Source of the DNA: Pedobacter heparinus DSM 2366
GTDB taxonomy: Bacteria; Bacteroidota; Bacteroidia; Sphingobacteriales; Sphingobacteriaceae
NCBI RefSeq assembly: GCF_000023825.1
Contig: NC_013061.1
Coordinates: forward strand, 558,001-622,000
DNA length: 64,000 bases
Reading direction: 5' to 3'
Shown here: positions 7,163 to 15,926 of the stretch, in pieces
How the letters are laid out: every line of letters begins with the position of its first letter
How positions within the stretch are numbered: the stretch's first letter is position 1
Notes under the pieces: model-generated
Told to the model about the DNA's origin: nothing
Database searches by the model: none
What the model saw: only the letters and a program-made list of their open reading frames with translations
Position numbers and translations under genes: made by a program

Positions 7163-9742
7163 TTAAAAAGCATAACGCAATGTAGCCCCATAAGTTCTTG
7201 GGTCGCCAAGTACACCTGCATACAAACCGGAGTTACCTGCTGCTGCCTGCAATTGTTCGAAGTACTTGGTATTTCCAATATTTCTGCTCCAGCCAAAAAT
7301 GGAGATTTTATCCGATTTGAATCCAATTCTTGCGTTCACCAGGGTATAACCATCAACATTTAATACTTTTGAAGGTGTTGGGTTTGAAGAGTATTCTGAA
7401 CGGTAGCTGATATCACCTGCAATAAAAAACCTGCCGTCTCTTGTACCTACTTTGCCAGGAGTACTAAACTCGGCACCACCGGAAGCATTCCATTTAGAGA
7501 TCCCCGGCAATCGTCCTCCGGAAGCATCTTTAAAGGCCACCTGGGTAGCTACGCCATTAACAAGTTCTGTATGGCCGGTTTCTTCCAAAGGTAGCGGTGC
7601 ATTGGTAAATTTTTTATATTTACCATCCAGGTAAGCTACAGCTGCATTTAAAGTTAAAAACCTTTCCAGCTGGTAACTTCCATCAACTTCCAGACCTTTT
7701 ACGTTCACTTTTTCTGCATTTGCAAGATACCCCCTGTTTACACCCAGCTGAGGAGATTGTACATTGGTTTGGTAATCTTTAATATCTGTATTAAAGGCGG
7801 TTAAATTTACAATCGCACCTTTCACAGGTTTTGTTTTTAAACCGAACTCATAGTGCTGAACATATTCCGGTTTTACGACAGCAAGAGATAGATCTGCTTC
7901 TCCGGTGCTGGTAGTTGGCAAGCCCCCAACATTTACCCCAACTGGTTTATAGGCGGTAGAGAAAGTTCCATAAACGTTTAACTTGGTAGTAGGACGGTAG
8001 GACAAGGTAATGTTTCCAGACAAATTATTGTTATCTGTACTGGTATTGAACTGCTGATTGGCATACACAGCAGCTTTAAGGGCAAGCAGAGCAGGGTCAG
8101 TAGTTTGAAGACCACCATAAGTTACCCTGTCATAATCCACATCTTTTTTATCGTAAGTGAACCTTAAACCAGGTAAAACATGCAGGTGTTCTATAAATTC
8201 CCAATCGGCCTGTGCAAAGATAGCCGCACTTAACGATTTAATGGTTGAATTGGTTTTGATGCCAAAGCCATCCAGCAGACCAGGTGTAGTGTACCCTGCC
8301 TGAGCACCGGTTGCAGCTGTTTGTACAAATCTCCATTGATCTTTACCCACCTCTTCAGTCTGGGACAGACCCTTCAAATTCTGGGCAAGCGCAAATACAC
8401 CGATCACCCCGCTTAATTTTTCTGTGAGATTACCAGCATATCTCACTTCTTGAGAATACTGGTCATGACGCGAGTTACCTTGTGATTTGGTTAGGGCCGA
8501 CAACTCAGAGAAATCCCTGTCATTTGTAGGATCCCAGTTCCAGAATCTCCAGGCGGTAGTTGAAGTAAGTGTTCCGTTTCCGATCTTATAATCCACATTT
8601 AAAGATATCCCGCCAATTGACTGATCCTGTTTCCATGGCGTATTGGTGTTGATCTCTCTTGAAAAAGGGTCTATTTTAGGTTGCTGATATCCTAAATCAG
8701 AAACAATTTTGGCATACTGACGGTAAGCGCTTCTTTCTGTAGCAGTTACACCGGCAATTACCAGTGGATAGCCTGCCGGGTGCTGAATGCTTACATCACT
8801 GCTTAACAACACCTGTAATTTATCTGAGGGCGTAAAATACAAAGCGCCTTTAAAACCAAGATTGTTTTGGCCGCTGTATCTGCGTTCTTCTCTGGTATTG
8901 TAAATTGTACCATCTCTTTGAGTACCCGATATGGCTAACTTTGCTGCAAGATTTTTTGCTACTGCACCTGAAACCGAAGTTTTTGCTTGTATAAAATTGT
9001 AGTTTCCAACATTCAGTTCAACTTTTGCTGTTGGAACCAGGGTCGGTTTTGTGGTGGTGATGTTGAAGGCACCCGCGGTTGTATTTTTACCAAATAAGGT
9101 GCCCTGTGGGCCACGCAGGATTTCTATCTGTTCTATGTCAAGAAAATCTGTAGAAGTAGCTGCAGGACGGGCCTGGTAAACTCCATCAACATAAAAACCT
9201 ACTCCCGGATCAATACCGTCATTGGTTAATCCAAATGTTGAGCCCAATCCCCGGATGTTAAGTGTAGTGTTTCTTGCGTTTGAAGCATAGAGCTGTACTG
9301 AAGGTACCAGTTCTTTTAAACGGTTAACGTTAAATGCCCCTGCGTTTTCTGCAGCCTGACCACCAATAACTGTGATTGCGATGGGCACATCCTGTAAAAC
9401 CTCCGACCGTCTTCTTGAAGTTACAACAATTTCGTCCAGCTCTGCATTTTCAACCAGGGTTAATTCCAAAGGCGTATCCTGAAATTTCAGGATCTGAAAA
9501 TCCTGGGCTTTATAGCCAACGGAGCTGACTTGAAGATAGAATGGGGGCTCCTGTTTTGTACTGATGCTGAATTCACCTTTATCATTAGCCAGTGTAGTGA
9601 TTTTTGTGCCTCTGATGAGCACAGTGGCATTGGGTACAGGAGCACCATTCGCCCCCTTTATAATACCCGTTATCTGGCTTTGAGCAAAAGTAAAGCTTGC
9701 CGAAAGCAAAAATGGGAGGATGAAAAGTAATACTTTTTTCAT
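7163..9742 (-). CDS. TonB-dependent receptor (non-SusC type)
   Basis: 859 residues from the ATG at 9742; an in-frame ATG at 9784 would add 14 residues before a clear signal peptide (MKKVLLFILPFLLSASFTFA), so the inner start is preferred. A carboxypeptidase-regulatory-like domain (about 22 to 100) precedes the TonB box region (DEIVVTSRRR), a plug domain (IRGLGS..., DGVYQAR, IEILRGPQGTLFGKNTTAG) and a 22-strand-type barrel ending in TLRYAF. The plug resembles the siderophore/vitamin-type receptors common in Proteobacteria rather than SusC. There is no SusD partner. A 17-bp perfect palindrome 55 bp upstream could be an operator. The ligand is unknown; iron chelate or vitamin uptake is a guess from family. 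Confidence 0.88.
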   Translation of the reverse strand: MKKVLLFILPFLLSASFTFAQSQITGIIKGANGAPVPNATVLIRGTKITTLANDKGEFSISTKQEPPFYLQVSSVGYKAQDFQILKFQDTPLELTLVENAELDEIVVTSRRRSEVLQDVPIAITVIGGQAAENAGAFNVNRLKELVPSVQLYASNARNTTLNIRGLGSTFGLTNDGIDPGVGFYVDGVYQARPAATSTDFLDIEQIEILRGPQGTLFGKNTTAGAFNITTTKPTLVPTAKVELNVGNYNFIQAKTSVSGAVAKNLAAKLAISGTQRDGTIYNTREERRYSGQNNLGFKGALYFTPSDKLQVLLSSDVSIQHPAGYPLVIAGVTATERSAYRQYAKIVSDLGYQQPKIDPFSREINTNTPWKQDQSIGGISLNVDYKIGNGTLTSTTAWRFWNWDPTNDRDFSELSALTKSQGNSRHDQYSQEVRYAGNLTEKLSGVIGVFALAQNLKGLSQTEEVGKDQWRFVQTAATGAQAGYTTPGLLDGFGIKTNSTIKSLSAAIFAQADWEFIEHLHVLPGLRFTYDKKDVDYDRVTYGGLQTTDPALLALKAAVYANQQFNTSTDNNNLSGNITLSYRPTTKLNVYGTFSTAYKPVGVNVGGLPTTSTGEADLSLAVVKPEYVQHYEFGLKTKPVKGAIVNLTAFNTDIKDYQTNVQSPQLGVNRGYLANAEKVNVKGLEVDGSYQLERFLTLNAAVAYLDGKYKKFTNAPLPLEETGHTELVNGVATQVAFKDASGGRLPGISKWNASGGAEFSTPGKVGTRDGRFFIAGDISYRSEYSSNPTPSKVLNVDGYTLVNARIGFKSDKISIFGWSRNIGNTKYFEQLQAAAGNSGLYAGVLGDPRTYGATLRYAF

Positions 9743-10085
9743 AATTTGATATTTGATTGTTTGTTTAGTGATGCGGAAGTCCATAAAAAATCCATTAGGA
9801 TATTTAATATCCTTTACAGGGTGTCTAAAAATTTGTGAATTGGGTTGGTATGCGTATCCGGTTATAGCTGATAACGGATTGCTATATGCTGCCTCAACAA
9901 CAACAGTACTGGAGGAAGTTATTTAAAACTGCTTTCATTATCATTCTTTTTTTGAGCATTAAAACTAACATAGTGAGGCAAATGTATTAACATTTTTTGT
10001 TATTACAAATAAAATCTATAGAAATTGTAGTTTTTATTTAAAGCAGCTCTTGTTTAATGATATATTTTCCTTTATAAATGGGCAG
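9743..10085. other. Intergenic region upstream of the TonB-dependent receptor
   Basis: 343 bp without a gene. It contains the palindrome at 9797..9813 and otherwise AT-rich sequence toward the stop of the pterin dehydratase gene. No RNA gene or terminator with a convincing stem was found. Confidence 0.5.
9797..9813. promoter_or_regulatory. 17-bp perfect palindrome, candidate operator of the receptor gene
   Basis: AGGATATT-T-AATATCCT, with 8-bp arms, 55 to 71 bp upstream of the receptor start. The geometry suits a dimeric repressor. It does not match the Fur consensus as I know it, so no regulator is assigned. It is AT-rich, and one such palindrome per window could occur by chance. Confidence 0.4.
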
Positions 10086-10352
10086 TTACCTGATTTCTAC
10101 TTCTAATAGCTTATCGATCTCTTTTGCAAGGTTTCTGTCTTTTTCTGTAACCACATCACCCGCGTCATGTGTATAAAGCCAGATTTCCACTTTATTCCAT
10201 TCATTGGTCCATTTGGGGTGATGGTTGTTTTTCTCGGCCAGAAAAGCTACACGGATCATAAACAGAAAAGCTTCCTGAAAATCTTTAAATATGACAGCTT
10301 TATATAGCTTTTTATCTTTTTCTTCCCACTGTTTTTGCAAAATCCTTTCCAT
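10086..10352 (-). CDS. 4a-hydroxytetrahydrobiopterin dehydratase (PCD/DCoH family)
   Basis: 88 residues, slightly short for the family (about 95 to 110). It has the diagnostic active-site motif KNNHHPKW (His44, His45, Pro46) followed by WNKVEIWLYTHDAG (His62, Asp63) and the VTEKD segment. The enzyme dehydrates 4a-hydroxytetrahydropterin to recycle the cofactor of aromatic amino acid hydroxylases. No hydroxylase gene is in the window. It lies upstream of nothing obvious and downstream of msrA on the same strand with a 102-bp gap. Confidence 0.9.
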   Translation of the reverse strand: MERILQKQWEEKDKKLYKAVIFKDFQEAFLFMIRVAFLAEKNNHHPKWTNEWNKVEIWLYTHDAGDVVTEKDRNLAKEIDKLLEVEIR

Positions 10353-10454
10353 GGCTCAGCTGCTAAAGAATTGCCGGATTGCAATCCACAGCATAAAACA
10401 ATGTTCAACTTCATAAGTTTTATGAAAGTTGCAAACAGATGGGGACAGGGCTTT

Positions 10455-11054
10455 TCAGTGTTTTAATTTTGCTTTAAAAACCTTTTCCAGCTTTTCCAGT
10501 TTTGGCAAAATCACCATCCTGCAATAAGGCTGGCTGCCATTCTTATTGAAATAATCCTGGTGATAGTTCTCGGCTTTATAAAATGGAGCTGCTTTTTCTA
10601 TCGCGGTAACAACGGGTTTACCATAAGCATTGGAGGCATTGAGTTCTTTTTTATACTTTTCGGCAGTTTGTTTCTGCTCATCGTTGTGATAAAATACTAC
10701 AGACCGATATTGTGTACCGATATCGGCACCCTGGCGGTTTAAAGTGGTCGGGTCATGACTTTTCCAGAAAACCTCAAGCAGTTCATCATATTTGATTTTA
10801 AGCGGATCGTAAGTAAGCTCTATCACCTCGGCATGGCCGGTTGTTCCGCTGCATACATCCTCGTAAGACGGATTGGGTACCTGGCCGCCTTCGTATCCGG
10901 AGCGTACGCTAACCACGCCGTTAAGCCTTTGAAATAAGGCCTCTGAACACCAGAAGCAGCCCATACCAAATGTTGCCTTTTGTAATTTCCCGGATTGTGC
11001 TTCGGCACGGTTTAAGGATAAGAGAACTATAATCATAATTGATAAATACTTCAT
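10455..11054 (-). CDS. msrA: Peptide-methionine (S)-S-oxide reductase MsrA, exported form
   Basis: Reduces the S-epimer of methionine sulfoxide in proteins. From the ATG at 11054 the product is 199 residues and begins with a signal peptide (MKYLSIMIIVLLSLNRAEAQ); the longer start at 11081 would put nine residues in front of it and is less likely. The active-site motif GCFWC is at 32 to 36 with nucleophile Cys33, and the family segments SGYEGG, GHAEV, YRSVVFYH and YHQDYF follow. The signal peptide implies repair of periplasmic or envelope proteins. It is divergent from the dioxygenase/ABC exporter unit. Confidence 0.93.
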   Translation of the reverse strand: MKYLSIMIIVLLSLNRAEAQSGKLQKATFGMGCFWCSEALFQRLNGVVSVRSGYEGGQVPNPSYEDVCSGTTGHAEVIELTYDPLKIKYDELLEVFWKSHDPTTLNRQGADIGTQYRSVVFYHNDEQKQTAEKYKKELNASNAYGKPVVTAIEKAAPFYKAENYHQDYFNKNGSQPYCRMVILPKLEKLEKVFKAKLKH

Positions 11055-11303
11055 GATCGTATCATTATAAAGGAGAACCATCTCTCTCCTGTAAAGTTAC
11101 GTAACCTGGAGGCTTATGGTTTTAGCCATTAACCAGGTGGTAACTAACTTTACAATCAACTGATAATTTAAGCCATTTAAGTTTGCTTGTGGATAACTTA
11201 AAGCATTTGATTGCAGTTATTTATGCAAGATACGTTTTTGAAGGTAATGTTTATTAACAATAGTTTTCTTAAATTTAAATGTTGTTACCTATAAAAAAAT
11301 ACT

Positions 11304-12266
11304 ATGTCAACACCTTATATTCCCTGTTTGGATCTGGGTTCCTACATTGATGGAAACGAAGCCCAGCGTAAAAAATTTTCTGATGAACTGGGCAGGGCCT
11401 TTAATGATTCGGGTTTTGTGACCATCACCAATCATGGATTGGACCAGGAGCTGATCGATAAGCTCTATCAAAATATACAGGCCGCATTCAGGCTATCGCC
11501 CGAACAAAAAGAGAAATACGAAAAAGCAGAGCTTGCAGGCCAGCGTGGCTATACCAGCCCGGGTAAGGAAACTGCAAAAGGTGCAAAAACTGCCGATCTG
11601 AAAGAATTCTGGCAAATTGGTCAGGAAGTGGAGGATGGCGACCCTATAAAGGAACAATACCCCGATAACGAATACCTGGAAGAAATTCCAGGGTTTAACG
11701 AGGTAACCAGAGAGATTTACCAGCGGCTGGAAAGCAATGGCAAACACCTGTTGCGGGCGATTGCAACTTACCTGAATCTGCCTGTTGATTATTTCGATAA
11801 GCATGTGCACAATGGCAATTCCATTTTAAGGGGGATCCATTATTTCCCCATTGAAAATCCGGATCTGTTGCCGGATGATGCGGTAAGGGCGGGTGCACAT
11901 GAAGATATTAATCTAATTACTTTACTGATCGGAGCCAGCGCCGATGGACTGGAAGTGCTGACCAGGAGTAACGAGTGGTTGCCCATTAAGGCACACCATA
12001 CCGATATTGTGGTTAATGTGGGTGATATGCTGCAGCGTCTGACCAATAACAAATTAAAATCGACCACACACCGCGTCGTAAACCCGCCACGCGAACTGAT
12101 GAAGACTTCACGTTTTTCTGTCCCTTTCTTCCTGCATCCAAGAAGTGATATGGATCTGACAAGTCTGGAGTCCTGTATAGATGCCGCACATCCAAAAGTG
12201 TATGAAGACATGACTGCCGGTGAATACCTGGATGAACGCCTGAGGGAGATCGGTCTCAAAAAGTAA
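11304..12266 (+). CDS. Isopenicillin-N-synthase-like 2-oxoglutarate/Fe(II) dioxygenase
   Basis: 320 residues with the two-part architecture of this superfamily: an N-terminal DIOX_N segment (GSYIDG...FNDSGFVTITNHG) and a 2OG-FeII_Oxy jelly-roll. The iron ligands are His199, Asp201 (HED) and His256 (STTHRVV); Arg270 and Ser272 form the RxS co-substrate motif. The family ranges from antibiotic synthases to plant-hormone-type oxidases, so the substrate is open. The next gene, an ABC exporter, starts 3 bp after its stop, so the two are probably translated together, suggesting export of something made or modified by the oxygenase (inference). Confidence 0.87.
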   Translation: MSTPYIPCLDLGSYIDGNEAQRKKFSDELGRAFNDSGFVTITNHGLDQELIDKLYQNIQAAFRLSPEQKEKYEKAELAGQRGYTSPGKETAKGAKTADLKEFWQIGQEVEDGDPIKEQYPDNEYLEEIPGFNEVTREIYQRLESNGKHLLRAIATYLNLPVDYFDKHVHNGNSILRGIHYFPIENPDLLPDDAVRAGAHEDINLITLLIGASADGLEVLTRSNEWLPIKAHHTDIVVNVGDMLQRLTNNKLKSTTHRVVNPPRELMKTSRFSVPFFLHPRSDMDLTSLESCIDAAHPKVYEDMTAGEYLDERLREIGLKK

Positions 12267-12269
12267 ACT

Positions 12270-14105
12270 TTGGCAAAGCAGCTGAATGAAATAGATGCAG
12301 AATCGCTGACTTTTAAAGCCAGGGTAGCTGCACTGGGCAACCTGCCTGAATTTTTTAAGCTGGTATGGCAAACCAGCAGATGGATGACCATTTGCAATTT
12401 TTTGCTGCGCATTGCCCGTTCAATGATGCCACTGGCCATTTTATGGGTGGGTAAGCATATTATTGATGAAGTGGTGCTGCTGGGCACCGGCAGGGCTGGG
12501 GTTTCCCAGGAATTTCTCTGGAAACTGGTAGGGTTGGAGTTTGGTCTGGCCATTTTAACAGATATTTTAAACAGGTCTATTAACCTGATGGATGGCCTGC
12601 TGGGCGACCAGTTTGCCAATTACACCTCAGTCAGGATCATGAAACACGCAGCAACGCTAGACCTGGACCAGTTTGAAGATTCCGTTTTTTACGATAAGAT
12701 GGAACGTGCCAGGCAGCAGACAGTAGGACGTACCGTGCTCCTGTCGCAGGTGATGGGACAAATCCAGGACCTGATCACGATGGGTTTTCTGGCAGTAGGC
12801 CTGGTGGCCTTTAATCCCTGGCTGATCCTGTTGCTACTGGCTACCATTTTGCCTGCATTTATTGGGGAATCTTATTTTAACGACAGAAGTTACGCCCTCT
12901 CGCGCAGACGTACACCTGAACGCAGGGAGCTGGATTATGTGCGTTACCTGGGCGCAAGCGATGACACGGCAAAAGAAATTAAGGTATTTAACCTTTCAGG
13001 ATTTATCATAGACCGTTTTAAAACACTGTCAGAGAAATTTTATACAGAGAACAGACAATTGTCGCAACGCCGGGCAACCTGGGGAACATTTTTTTCTTTT
13101 CTGGGTAGCACGGGCTATTACCTGGCCTATGTTTATATCATTTATAAAACCATTAACGGGGCAGTTACCATTGGTGAACTTACGTTTTTAGCTGGTTCTT
13201 TCCGGCAAATGCGGGGTTTAATGGAAGGGGTGCTGCTGCGTTTCACGGCCGTTTCACAGGGTGCCATTTACCTGAGCGATTTCTTTGAATTTTTCGAGAT
13301 TGAGCCCAAGATCAGGAAATTGTTAAATGCAAAGCCATTTCCAAATCCGATCAGGCTGGGTTTTGTTTTTGAAAACGTAGGCTTTCAGTATGCCCATTCA
13401 TCCCGCTGGGCAAACCGGCATTTGAGTTTTACCCTTCATCCCGGAGAAAAGCTGGCCCTGGTAGGTGAAAACGGTTCGGGTAAAACAACACTCGTTAAAT
13501 TGCTGGCCCGGCTTTACGATCCCACCGAAGGTCGGATATTGCTGGACGGGGTAGACCTGAAAGCATACGACCTGGATGAACTGCGCTTAAATGTGGGCAT
13601 CATTTTTCAGGATTACCTGCGTTATCAGATGACCCTTGCACAGAACATTGCTGCCGGGAACATTATAGAGCAAGATAACAGGGCATTGATTGAATCGGCA
13701 GCGAAACAAAGCCTTGCGGATACCTTGATTGAAAAGCTACCTGCAGGTTATGATCAGATGCTGGGCAAGCGTTTTGCAAATGGGGTAGACTTATCGGGGG
13801 GCGAATGGCAAAAGGTGGCGCTGGCCAGGGCTTATATGAAAGACGCACAGCTGCTGATCCTTGATGAACCTACCGCCGCCCTTGATGCCAGGGCAGAGTA
13901 TGAAGTTTTTGAACGTTTTGCCGAATTGACAAAAGGGAAATCAGCAGTGCTGATCTCCCATCGTTTTTCTACAGTAAGGATGGCCGACCGGATCCTGGTA
14001 CTTGATAAAGGGCAGCTGATCGAGATCGGTAGCCATGAAGAGCTGATCCTTAAAAAAGGCCGCTATGCAGAGCTGTTTGAACTGCAGGCCAAAGGCTACA
14101 GGTAA
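12270..14105 (+). CDS. ABC transporter, fused permease and ATP-binding protein (MsbA/exporter type)
   Basis: 611 residues starting at a TTG at 12270, three bases after the preceding stop; no ATG or GTG offers a better start near the beginning, so translational coupling is likely. The N-terminal half has about five to six membrane segments (for example LAILTDILN..., ITMGFLAVGLVAFNPWLILLLL, FSFLGSTGYYLAYVYIIY). The nucleotide-binding domain carries Walker A GENGSGKTT (Lys405), signature LSGGEWQKV, Walker B LLILDEP and the switch His in ISHRFST. It would act as a homodimer in the inner membrane. The substrate is unknown. The gene is a likely operon partner of the 2OG dioxygenase. Confidence 0.9.
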   Translation: MAKQLNEIDAESLTFKARVAALGNLPEFFKLVWQTSRWMTICNFLLRIARSMMPLAILWVGKHIIDEVVLLGTGRAGVSQEFLWKLVGLEFGLAILTDILNRSINLMDGLLGDQFANYTSVRIMKHAATLDLDQFEDSVFYDKMERARQQTVGRTVLLSQVMGQIQDLITMGFLAVGLVAFNPWLILLLLATILPAFIGESYFNDRSYALSRRRTPERRELDYVRYLGASDDTAKEIKVFNLSGFIIDRFKTLSEKFYTENRQLSQRRATWGTFFSFLGSTGYYLAYVYIIYKTINGAVTIGELTFLAGSFRQMRGLMEGVLLRFTAVSQGAIYLSDFFEFFEIEPKIRKLLNAKPFPNPIRLGFVFENVGFQYAHSSRWANRHLSFTLHPGEKLALVGENGSGKTTLVKLLARLYDPTEGRILLDGVDLKAYDLDELRLNVGIIFQDYLRYQMTLAQNIAAGNIIEQDNRALIESAAKQSLADTLIEKLPAGYDQMLGKRFANGVDLSGGEWQKVALARAYMKDAQLLILDEPTAALDARAEYEVFERFAELTKGKSAVLISHRFSTVRMADRILVLDKGQLIEIGSHEELILKKGRYAELFELQAKGYR

Positions 14106-14114
14106 ACAGCCGGC

Positions 14115-15926
14115 TTAAATTCCCGTATCAATGGCCTTATTGACGGCATCCTGAATCCTTCCCCTGATTTTGAGTGTACCTAACTTTTCGCTTACGACAG
14201 GGTTTACACGGTTAGAAAGGAATATGTAAACCAGACCCCGTACAGGATCTACCCATACGCAGGTCCCGGTGTAACCGGTATGACCATACGTTTGTGGCGA
14301 TGCCAGCGCTGAAGGATATGTTTTGGTCAGGTCCGGATCCCAGCGATCGAAACCAAGCCCCCGGCGGCTGATGGTAGATTGTTTGGAGGTAAACAACTCC
14401 ACTGTTGGGCGTTTTATGTATTCTTTACCCCCATAACTGCCTTTATTCAGCATCATCTGGTAGATAATGGCGATGTCATTTGCATTGCCAAATAAACCGG
14501 CATGTCCAGCTACACCACCCATCAGAGCCGCAGTAGGGTCATGTACATAACCGTCAAGCAGTGCATTGCGGTCTTTGTCGTTTTCTGTTGGGATGATCTG
14601 GTCCGGGCTAAAACGCTTAAGCGGTAAAAAACCGGTTGTCTGCATACCAAGGGGTTTATAGAAATGTTCATCAACATACAGGTTTTCCGGCTCCGAAGTA
14701 ATTGTTTCTACAATTTGCTGCAGCAGGCACATGCCAACGTCGCTATATACATATTTTCCTCTGGTCCTTAAAGGAGAGTTCAGCATATCAGGCTGCATCA
14801 CCTCTTTAAAATAATTTTTTCTGAGGTAATAATTTTCATTGACCTTGGTAGGAAAGGACGCTGAAGAATCTCTGCTGTGATCTGAAGGTTTCACTTTGCC
14901 AAAAGTTTGAATATCCGGGATCAGCCCTGCCTGATGGAGCAGTAATTCACGTACGGTAAGGCTGTTTTTATCTGTTGGCCGTGCAAGTGCCACATAGCTG
15001 CCAAGTGTAGAATCCATACTTAATTTTCCTTCGTCGCTGAGTTTCATACACTCCATGGTAGTCGCAGTGATCTTGGTCATGGAAGCAAGATCAAAGATGT
15101 CCGTCAGGCGGTTAGGCTGCAGCTTATCATAAGTATGGTGTCCGTAAGCTTTATTAAAGATCACCTTACCATCTTTAGCTACCAGTACTACCATGCCGGG
15201 AGTGGCACGTTCTCTTATTGCCTCCTCAGCAATCTTATCTATCTCTTTCAGGTTGTTTGAATTCACGCCGGCGTCTTCCGGTACCGTATATTTGAGGCGG
15301 GTGGCTACCGTAGTGAAGCCGGATCCCCCGATATATTTGGGAGAATAACTGGCAACCAGTTTTTTGCTGACACCAATTCCACCAAAGATTACCTGGGGCA
15401 ACACCATTGCTGCCAGAGGTGTGTTTTGATCGGTCCAGATCAGTGGTGCTTTCAAGTCGTCAAAAGCAGTTAAGCTGCGCCCCTCTCCGAGTAAACATAC
15501 AATTACCTGCTTGTTTTTAGTCAGGCTCCTGATGAACCCCAGATTTCTGGCATCGCCGGTTGCTGTGGAAGGAATGGTAACGACAACTGTATTAAAATAT
15601 TTCAAATCATCTTCAAGACTGTTTAGAGTGGTCTGGGTTTGATAGTCTGCCGATGAATAAGAGGCAACCTTTGCATATTTGTTGAGCAGGCTGTCAAATA
15701 CCTGCTGACTGCCAAAGCCGAGATTAACGGATGCAATGGTTTTCTTTTCCAGGTCTAATAGCGGAATAATGTTGTTGTGGTTGTTTAACAGGATGGTATT
15801 GTTGCTGATCTTGTTTAAAGCAGCAAGTTGCTGCTCATTTTGCCGGTGGTCCTGTGCGCAAGCGCTAAGCCTGAACAGGACCATAAAACTGATGGTCATT
15901 AAGCCGAACAGATTATTTTTTTTCAT
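14115..15926 (-). CDS. Class C beta-lactamase-fold serine hydrolase with a remnant GH3 C-terminal domain
   Basis: 603 residues; the signal peptide ends in a lipobox-like RLSAC. Residues about 30 to 215 resemble the GH3 C-terminal domain (ALNKISNNTILLNN... IIPL, VICLLGEG), and about 225 to 600 form a beta-lactamase/DD-peptidase domain with Ser282-x-x-Lys285 (SMTK), Tyr394 (YSDVG, in place of YxN) and His549 (HTG). In Bacteroidota the usual relative is near 1000 residues with a complete GH3 beta-N-acetylglucosaminidase domain in front; that catalytic domain is absent here although the signal peptide is intact. A cell-wall or muropeptide esterase/peptidase role is inferred. Its start overlaps the stop of the upstream amidohydrolase gene by 14 bp. 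Confidence 0.85.
   Translation of the reverse strand: MKKNNLFGLMTISFMVLFRLSACAQDHRQNEQQLAALNKISNNTILLNNHNNIIPLLDLEKKTIASVNLGFGSQQVFDSLLNKYAKVASYSSADYQTQTTLNSLEDDLKYFNTVVVTIPSTATGDARNLGFIRSLTKNKQVIVCLLGEGRSLTAFDDLKAPLIWTDQNTPLAAMVLPQVIFGGIGVSKKLVASYSPKYIGGSGFTTVATRLKYTVPEDAGVNSNNLKEIDKIAEEAIRERATPGMVVLVAKDGKVIFNKAYGHHTYDKLQPNRLTDIFDLASMTKITATTMECMKLSDEGKLSMDSTLGSYVALARPTDKNSLTVRELLLHQAGLIPDIQTFGKVKPSDHSRDSSASFPTKVNENYYLRKNYFKEVMQPDMLNSPLRTRGKYVYSDVGMCLLQQIVETITSEPENLYVDEHFYKPLGMQTTGFLPLKRFSPDQIIPTENDKDRNALLDGYVHDPTAALMGGVAGHAGLFGNANDIAIIYQMMLNKGSYGGKEYIKRPTVELFTSKQSTISRRGLGFDRWDPDLTKTYPSALASPQTYGHTGYTGTCVWVDPVRGLVYIFLSNRVNPVVSEKLGTLKIRGRIQDAVNKAIDTGI

Noticed and set aside
7163..9784. Receptor start at 9784
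   Set aside because: It would put 14 polar residues before a standard signal peptide; the ATG at 9742 fits better.
11840..12619. 259-codon minus-strand frame across the dioxygenase and ABC genes
   Set aside because: Spans two real genes in antisense; composition (Ser/Arg rich) is that of a shadow frame.
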